Below, piece after piece: positions 52,301 through 61,300 of a stretch of 64,000 nt of DNA; the stretch's first letter is position 1; every line of letters starts with the position of its first letter. The notes under the pieces are model-generated. The model searched no databases, had not been told where the DNA came from, and saw only the letters and a list, made by a program, of their open reading frames with translations. Source of the DNA: Notospermus geniculatus (Eukaryota; Nemertea; Pilidiophora; Heteronemertea; Lineidae); NCBI GenBank assembly GCA_002633025.1, contig NMRB01000656.1:49886-113885 (forward strand), read 5' to 3'. The position numbers and the translations under genes are program-made.

Positions 52301-55300
52301 ATAGTATGAGTCACCCTAACTTCAACATGGGCAAAGTGCCAAGCTTGGAAATGTGCACAGGTCAGTGGTAAACAATCCATGTCGCACTTACCTAATGATG
52401 TTAGGGTGACTTGGTTTACTTTCCATGAGCCTACAGCAAATCCAAGGTTGTGCTCAGACAACTGGTAAATACTATGATTTGTGGTTTAATCATTGTGTTC
52501 ACTTGTGGTGTCTGTTGCACAGGCCTGGCACTTTGCCCATGTTGAAGTTAGGGTGAATCAAACGATAAACGTAAACTTTACGACAACGTTATTTTTCAAA
52601 CTACACATTAGCTAGATATTATATTGCATTTTCGGTACAAAAATAACGTTGTCGTTAACGTTTACGTTCATCGTTTGATTTCTAAACCTCCCTTTTGTCT
52701 CCTAGGTCCGTTAGCAAAAGAAGAAGGAAGGATGCTAACCATATGATATCCGCCTCGGGGTACGCCAACACACTGCAGTCGATCCTGGCTTCTTCGCCTT
52801 TCTTGATCTCCATGGCTTCGGGAGGTATCCTGATGAGCCGAGGACAGGTCGCTTCGATCTCCGAGTTCCCTTCCTCCGAGGCGATGGAGGCAGCTGTGCC
52901 GTAATCCCCGTCACTCGTCATCTGACTTGTATCTGAAAAGCCACGAAGCGTTTGTGTCTTAGGCCGCTGGTTGAAAGGAATGAAGTGCTCACTTTTCATT
53001 TTCACTCTATACATTTACATTCAAAATCAAATCACAAAATGAACGCTGAACATGAGTAAATTTCGGCTGAAAACTATAATATTTCATGACATTACTGCAG
53101 TTTATTATTACATGTGTATGTTGGTCAAGGTGTAAGGTCCTCGGTTGGTATTTATTATTACGTTGGTCAAGGTATAAGGTCCTCGGTTGGTATTTATTAT
53201 TACATCAGTCAAGGTATAAGGTCCTCGGTTGGTATTATTACGTTGGTCAAGGTGTAAGGTCCTCGGTTGGTATTTATTATTACGTCGGTCAAGGTATAAG
53301 GTCCTCGGTTGGTATTATGTTGGTCTAGGTATACGGTCCTCGGTTGGTATGCGTAGGGCTGTCGTTACATACAGATGCAATGCTTGACCTACCATCCATT
53401 CCTTCAGGGCACACAAGAAGCTGTGCACTAGAGTCTGTCTTCCCGTGCTCATTGGTTGCAGAGACGGTAAAAATGCCGCTGTCGTCCTTCAACACGTCAC
53501 GTATGACGACACTATGCCTATCGCCTTGGCTCTGCATCGTGACGTCACTTGATTCCTTCAGGGGTACACTGTCCTTATACCACGTGATCTGCGGCGTAGG
53601 ATTGCCAACAACGACGCATTCAAATTTCACAGAATCGCCCTCCGTGGCCCTCATTTTGCGAAGTTGCTTCATAAACACTGGTTTAGTGATGTCTTTGTCG
53701 TCGTAATCGAGGGCCGTGTGGTAGCTGGCGGTGTCTTGCGTGCTGATGTCACTCTCATAGGAATCCATTGCTGTGCTATAATCTGGAATTACACCGAAGA
53801 GAAGACAATGCTATATTACAACGTACCATGAGATGAAAAAGTTGGTTTAAAATCTCAAATTGGGAGCCACGTTGGTGTATAGTACGTTTGAGCCATCTGG
53901 AGCTCGATGGGCGTATGTCAATCAAACCTTAGTAACTAGACCACAATGAACTTAGGGTTTACTCTAAACGGTTCAACGCACATTGTTTTCTAACCAGCTG
54001 AACCTTGGTTTGAAATTATACATACAACTAGACCTTGATTTGAAATTGAACACAGGCACAGGCGTGGGATTGGCTGGAAGTGTCCTGTCAATAAAACGCA
54101 TGTCAATAGCCAGACTTCACCAACAATACCAAGGTCTGCCTGACAACCGAAGGTCCGCCCATCGAGCTCCAGATGACTTAAATGTACTATAGTGGTGGTT
54201 CGGGTCTCCGACTAGAGGTCAGAGGATCCTGGGTTCGAATCCCGCTGTGGCGTGAGACTTTGGGCAGATCTCTTTGCCTCATTGGCCTCTCTCCACCCAG
54301 GTGTATAAATGGGTACCGGTCGGAAATGCTCGGATTGTAGCGCTGAATGAGCAGCTCATCTGAGTTCTACTGAAAGGTTTCAGGATAGACTGGGGTTAAA
54401 GTGTAAAGTCGGATGACACCTCTACTGTTGTTCATATCAGACTATAAACCCAAACTTTAACTTTAAATTGGAATCATGATGAAGGGCTGGCCTAAAGTCG
54501 TGTAAAACCAGCCTACAACCTACTGCCTTACGGTACTTCACGTCAGATTTTATCGCGCAGGTTGATCTCAATTCATACTTCCTCGCCAGTCTGTATGCGG
54601 AATAGAAATTGTTTTGTCATCCCATGTTTTGTCATCCGTTTCGCATACATACTAGTCGGCTGGGAAGTATGAATTGGTCCCGAATTGAACTAGTCCCGAA
54701 AGAGGGATTAGTGAGCTAGTCCCGAAAGAGGGATTACTGAACTAGTCCCAAAAGAGGGATTAGTGAACTAGTCCCAAAAGAGGGATTAGTGAACTAGTCC
54801 CGAAAGAGGGGCTATTGAACATCTTTTATTTATTATTTTTCCTTACCAGTTGCTCTGTCAGTTTCTGCCAACACGAACAAATCCGGCTTAGGTTCCTGTA
54901 CCGAGAGCTTCTTCTTGGGGCTAGGTGGTGAGATCTTTCGTTTCTCCACCATTTCGGGGACCCTCTCCAAGGGTAGGTCGGTTTCCTCCACTCCCAGGTT
55001 CGTCATCAGCTTTCTGAGGTCCATTACCCATGCTTGTTTGTTATGAACGTTCCGCGCCTCAAAGGTTACTTTCTCGGCAGTAGGCAGGGCGTACCAGAGT
55101 TCGAATTTCTCATCGTCGACGACTATGTCGTTAATTTGAACGTCGGGGATCTGTAGCAATTACAATAGTGAGGTTTCGCAAATCTGACAAAACACGAAGT
55201 ATGAAATACGAAATTGGACTTCATTTCCATGACGTAATGTATTTCAGGAGATCGGTGGTACCACAGTCGCCTGCTGCAAGAGCGTATAACGTCAGACCGA

Positions 55301-58300
55301 TAGAGTTGCGTTGTACATGTGTATATTAAACTTTGAAATTTATCTTTCGTTTCCACTTCATAGATACAAAGTGGAAATTTAAAAATTCAAGATGCACCAT
55401 AACTCTCTCGGTCTTACATGACATGCTAAAAGACGCATTGGCAGCAGGGACATTTGTGGTACCAACCATCTACAGAAATACATTAGGTCCTGGAAATGAA
55501 GGTGAATTTCGTATTTCGTACTTCGTTTTTCGTCAGATTTGCGAAACCTCACTATTACAATAGTGAGGTTTCGCAAACCTGATGAAACGCGAAGTATGAA
55601 ATACGAAATTGGACTTCATTTCCATGACCTTATGTATTTCAGCAGATGGTTGGTACCACAAATATCACGCAAATACTCATTCATCTATGTCCTGCTTCAG
55701 ATCCAATTCATACTTCCCAGCAGAGCAAGTAGGTCTATGTGGAACGGAAAATGTAGCTTGGCGAAAAATAAGAAAACATTTTCCGTTTCGCATAAAGGCA
55801 AGCAAGAAGGTACGAGTAAAGGTAGATTCAAACTTTGCGCTTGTTCGTTTCCTATGTGAGTGCGCGCGGGGTAGAAAAAGTAATTGTTATTGTTTGTACA
55901 TGTATCACACACAAACATAGGGAACGGACAAGCGCAAAGCGCAAGATGGAGAAGTATGAATTGGCATTTAGCCTTTATGCCTGTCTGTTAGAACTTCGTG
56001 GTGTCAACTTACATTGATCGTTCCCTTGTAGGTGTAGGCTGGTAGATCGGTATGGCTGGCCGGTCTCTTACACTTCACCATCACGATTCTATCGGGGAAG
56101 AGTAAACAGTGACGATCCCGCCCTCGACCTGCGGCCTCCGCATCCCAGACGATGAAATCATCCTGAAATTGGGGGAAGGCGGGGGGGGGATAGTTACAGA
56201 ATTTTCACGTTAAGGGTGGGGGGAAAGGTTCGTCGAATGATGGAACAGCCCACATGTAAGGTTGCTGGTACATAGAAATATCATTTTTCACCCTCATTTT
56301 CCATTCAAAATCAAAATCATTGTTTATTTACATTTTGTTTCTCTGTATCCAGTCTTTCTTTGTCTTGTGAGTAATTTGTTAGTGGCATGCCCCTCCAGAA
56401 ATATTTTTGATACCGAAAGTATTCATTAATTTGGTGGATTGGCATGTCCCAAAAGTAAAAACAAAATACATAATGTAAACATCCATGTTTACAAACACTG
56501 AACGTAAACAATGAAGTCATGATACATTATCATGGAGTTTGCAATAATTATTCTTCAGGTTACGGATGATTCGTGCCAAATCACAAATGACAGAAATGAG
56601 CTGCTATGAAACAGCGGTTGAAAGACTGGGATAAAGTATGATTCACCCTAACTTCAACACCGGCAAAGTGCCAGGCCTGTGCAACAGATACCATAAAGTG
56701 AACACAATGATTAAACCACAAAATACAATATTTACCAGCTGACTGAGCACAACCTTTGAGTGATCCTAACATCATTATGTAACTGTGACATGGATTATTT
56801 ACCACTGACTTGTGCATATTTCCAAGTTTGCCCATGTTGAAGTTAGGGTGAATCATACTTTCGGACATAACGATAGACTCACATGTCGGATGAGATTCCC
56901 AAGCTCATTAGGATCACCAGGGAAGTCTTCAATACTCTGTAATAGCAGCGAATCATCAGCCGTCTTCGGTATTTTCATGACCATTGCTATAGCTTCTTCC
57001 AGCTTGGGCACGTCTTCACCAGCACGGGAGGTGTAGCGTAGAAAATCTTTCAACAGCGATTCGTACTTTTTCAATCTGTCTCTGGGTTTGCGGAGGTTGT
57101 TCAACATGTCATTTCGCTCGAGGGAATTGTCCCTTTCAAATTTCTGAAATTGGAACCAATAAGGGGTTTTAAAGATCATAAACGACTAAAAATCATACAC
57201 GACTAATGATCATATACGACTTACTCATTATGGAAGTGATAAGGATCATACACAACTTACTCAATATGGAAGTGATAAAGATCATACACTTTTGCACTTT
57301 TTCTCACAACGACCAGAGATTTAGCAACCTACATACATGTATAAGATCAGAACAAGGTGCTGTGTATATAGTTCGACCGTGGGTAACTCGATTTAAATAT
57401 ATTTTTTAATTCGAAAACTAACCTCTAACGTTTTCTTGGCCTTGACCTGGTTCAAAAACATCTCAGCCTGGGGACGTGCCTTTAGATAGGGGATGTATTC
57501 ATTGAATCTGGATTCCATTTTCATGAAGGTTTCCCCGATACTGCTTGGGTCGTTCGTGCAAGCCATGAGTTCAGAGAGAAAGACACTGAAATGGGAAGAG
57601 ACTTTCAATACACAGGGTCCAGCTATGGACAATGGTGTGTTCAGCGACTTTTGATAATACATGTATACGATTTTCTGAACATGAAATAGAAACGGGTTTC
57701 TAAGGCGAAAGACATCGCTTCTGCAGACAAATGTAATCATTGTGAAATAACACGACTTACTCATTATGTAAGTGATAAAAATCACACACGGCGACTTACT
57801 CATTATGGAAGTAATAAAGATCACACACGACTTACCCATTATGGAAGTGATAAAGAGCATACACGACTTACTCATTATGGAAGTGATAAAAAGCATACAC
57901 GACTTACTCATTATGGAAGTGATAAAAAACATACACGACTTACTCATTATGGAAGTGATAAAAAAGCATACTCATTATGGAAGTGATAAAGAGCATACAC
58001 GACTTACTCATTATGGAAGTGATAAAGATCATACCTGACTTACTCGTTATGGAAGTAATAAAGATCACACATGACTTACTCGTTATGGAAGTGGTAAAGA
58101 TCATTCAAGTTGGCCAGAAGTACTTCTTTGTTGTCTTTTATATCACCAGGGAGGTCTGCCTCCTTGTAAAGCTTGTCAAACAGGTCTATGGTTTGTTTCA
58201 AATCCTTTACATAGTCTCTCTCTGACTCGAGAAGTTCTGTAAGAGCGTATCTGAAAGCAATACATAGACGGTATCAAAATACACTAAAGCATGGCGCACA

Positions 58301-61300
58301 CGAGCGATTTTTCTAGGCGACTAGCCTTGCGACTGCAGGAGCGACTGAACATATTTTTAGTTTTTTTAGTTTTNNNNNNNNNNNNNNNNNNNNNNNNNNN
58401 NNNNNNNNNNNNNNNNNNNNNNNNNNNNNNNNNNNNNNNNNNNNNNNNNNNNNNNNNNNNNNNNNNNNNNNNNNNNNNNNNNNNNNNNNNNNNNNNNNNN
58501 NNNNNNNNNNNNNNNNNNNNNNNNNNNNNNNNNNNNNNNNNNNNNNNNNNNNNNNNNNNNNNNNNNNNNNNNNNNNNNNNNNNNNNNNNNNNNNNNNNNN
58601 NNNNNNNNNNNNNNNNNNNNNNNNNNNNNNNNNNNNNNNNNNNNNNNNNNNNNNNNNNNNNNNNNNNNNNNNNNNNNNNNNNNNNNNNNNNNNNNNNNNN
58701 NNNNNNNNNNNNNNNNNNNNNNNNNNNNNNNNNNNNNNNNNNNNNNNNNNNNNNNNNNNNNNNNNNNNNNNNNNNNNNNNNNNNNNNNNNNNNNNNNNNN
58801 NNNNNNNNNNNNNNNNNNNNNNNNNNNNNNNNNNNNNNNNNNNNNNNNNNNNNNNNNNNNNNNNNNNNNNNAATGAATACTTTTGGAATCAACAGAATTT
58901 CTAGAGGGGCATGCCACCAACAAATTACTCACAAGACAAAGAAAGTCTTGACATAAACAAACACAGTGTAAATAAACAATGAATTTCGTGGCCTGCGAAA
59001 ATATCCGTGATCTATTATCTTTAATAGTTCTTGGAGAATACAATATTTATTTTTCAGATTACGGATGATTCGTGCCAAATCACAAATGACAAGGGAAAAT
59101 GAGCTCCTATGTCATGAGTTATTACCAGTAGGCTGAGCACCAATATTGCTAGGTCACCTTCTAGATGAGAGAGTTCGGTATATTGGGAATGTTTATCTAC
59201 CTTCGTTTCGTCAACGCTTCCGTTTGTTTGTTGGTGATCTGAATGATATCCTCCCTGAATATCTCTCGTGTTGATCTCTTGTCAAGGGAACCAGTCCCAG
59301 CCTTCTTCTCAAGGTAACACGGGGGAACCCAACCCTGTTTGGAAGGGTTCGTCTTGGTGGGTTTCGTTTGGATAAACCAGCGGTCTGGGTTCCTTGAGTC
59401 CAGCACGTAGACGAATTGACCTTCGGTGAGTTTTGGTGCGTCTTTCTCTGATTCTGGTGGTGAGTATTCGGCAATTGCTACGTAGACTGGGTATTGCTGA
59501 AACACGATGGATACAAGTTAAATCAAGTCCTGAATTCAATCTTAAGGGTGCTCTGGTTCGAATTGTAAACATTACGGTGTGCCACCTATTGTCAACTTCT
59601 GGTACTAACAAATCAGATAAAATCGAATTAAATCTCGCCTTTCACAACTTTTTGTTTGTTTTTGAGCGTAAAATCATAAATATATTTCAGTTACAAGAAT
59701 ATTTATCAAGATAGATATAAAAATAGATAACATTAATGTTTTGGTATACACGGTGCTGCCACCTGTCCGAGGAAAAATAACTGTTATAATCAACCATGTA
59801 AATAAACAAACCGTAATGTTTACCATTCGAACTAGAGCACCTTTAAGGCCTTGTCGATCAGCGGATGAGGGACTTAATTTCATTGTTTTCACGCAACAAA
59901 GAGAGAATGCCTTGATTCGTTGCTTACCTCGACTTTGCTCAATTTATCTTCGTCCTCCGACGAGTCGCCACCTTCTGAGGATGCCGTCCGCTTGCTCGGT
60001 GATCGGGACAGTTTTCCCCTTCTTCTGTCAGGGGTCAGGGTGATATCGATGACGTCTCCAGCTAAAAAAGACAAAATATTCTTTCGTATACATGTACATA
60101 GGTAATATTACAAGCAGGTTTATATGAGTGGTGATTCAGAAAAAAGTCACTTATAAGTCTGATAGCCGAGTGGTTATCACGTCCGCTCAGCAAGTAGCAG
60201 GTCCTGGGTTCGAATCCAGCCCGGGCCATGTGGGTTTCATTCCCGGCTCTTCACGCCCGTTGCATGGGACAGTAAACCATGGTGCCTTGTACCTTGTTTC
60301 TTTGCAAGGGCAAGTAAATGACCCCATCCAAGTGAGGAACATGAGTAGCTTGAGATGGCCTCCTCCGTACTTACCAGGGACAATAAAGCTATGGGGTCTG
60401 CCCTGAAGTTAAAATCAAATACAAATACAAATAAGTCCTTCCCTTTTTCCCCGAATCTTTAGGTCCTTGGCTGGGCTTACCTGCATCCTGAACCGTCAGC
60501 TCCTGCATTTTTGCCAGTGCAGGTCGAATTTCTTCTCCTGGGGAGAGATTTTTGTCTGAGTCCTCTTTCGGTATCAAGAGATTCGAAGGAACTTTACATA
60601 TCTGAAATTGACAACAGGATAAATGAGCAGAAAGACTGGTGATCAGTTTTAGGAGTCGTACTCGGTCCGGACCGAGCACTTTTTGGTAAAATTTTGCCAA
60701 ATGTAAATAGGTAGAGCCAGCTTGTCCCAGAACTTAATGGCAGTGTAAACGGGCATGTCCCTCTTGAAATCCAAAGCGAGCTCAGTCCGGGTCGAGCTCG
60801 ACACGCTTCAACCGGGCTAGTGTAAAAAGGGCTTTGGGGGCCGTGGTAGGTTGACGTTGATGTCAGTTCGAAAACGGATGTAATTATATTAACAGAGAGA
60901 ATGATATTCGTCGACATTTCTTCTTTAGAAAACCGGCATACACCTTGTTGCTGATAAATTGTATCTTCTCTTACCTTTCTTCTGTCCTCTTGTTTCCTAA
61001 CCAACCAAAGTTCTGGGTTTTCCTGATCCAGAACCTCAATCACTTCTCCTTCGTTCAGCAAAATCTCCTTATCGATATCAGTGTATGCCGTCTTGAGGAG
61101 ATACTCCCGAAACAATTCCTAAAACGAATAATTTCAAATTAAAGCTGAACTGCATGAACGAAAAGCCCCCATGCGACGAGCAAGAGAAATGCAAACGCCC
61201 TGCAAACACCTCAAACGAAGGCTCAGGACATGATAGACACCACGAGGCCAGGAGGGCGTTTCTCTTGCTCGTCGCATGGGGGCTTTTCGTTCATGCAGTT

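Noticed and set aside
57772-58225. Repetitive plus-strand ORFs (MEVIKSIHDLLI)
   Set aside because: Antisense of the 36-bp exon-derived minisatellite; no independent gene evidence.
60152-60235. A functional tRNA gene
   Set aside because: Box A and box B are good, but the acceptor stem does not close and a SINE body with A-rich tail follows.
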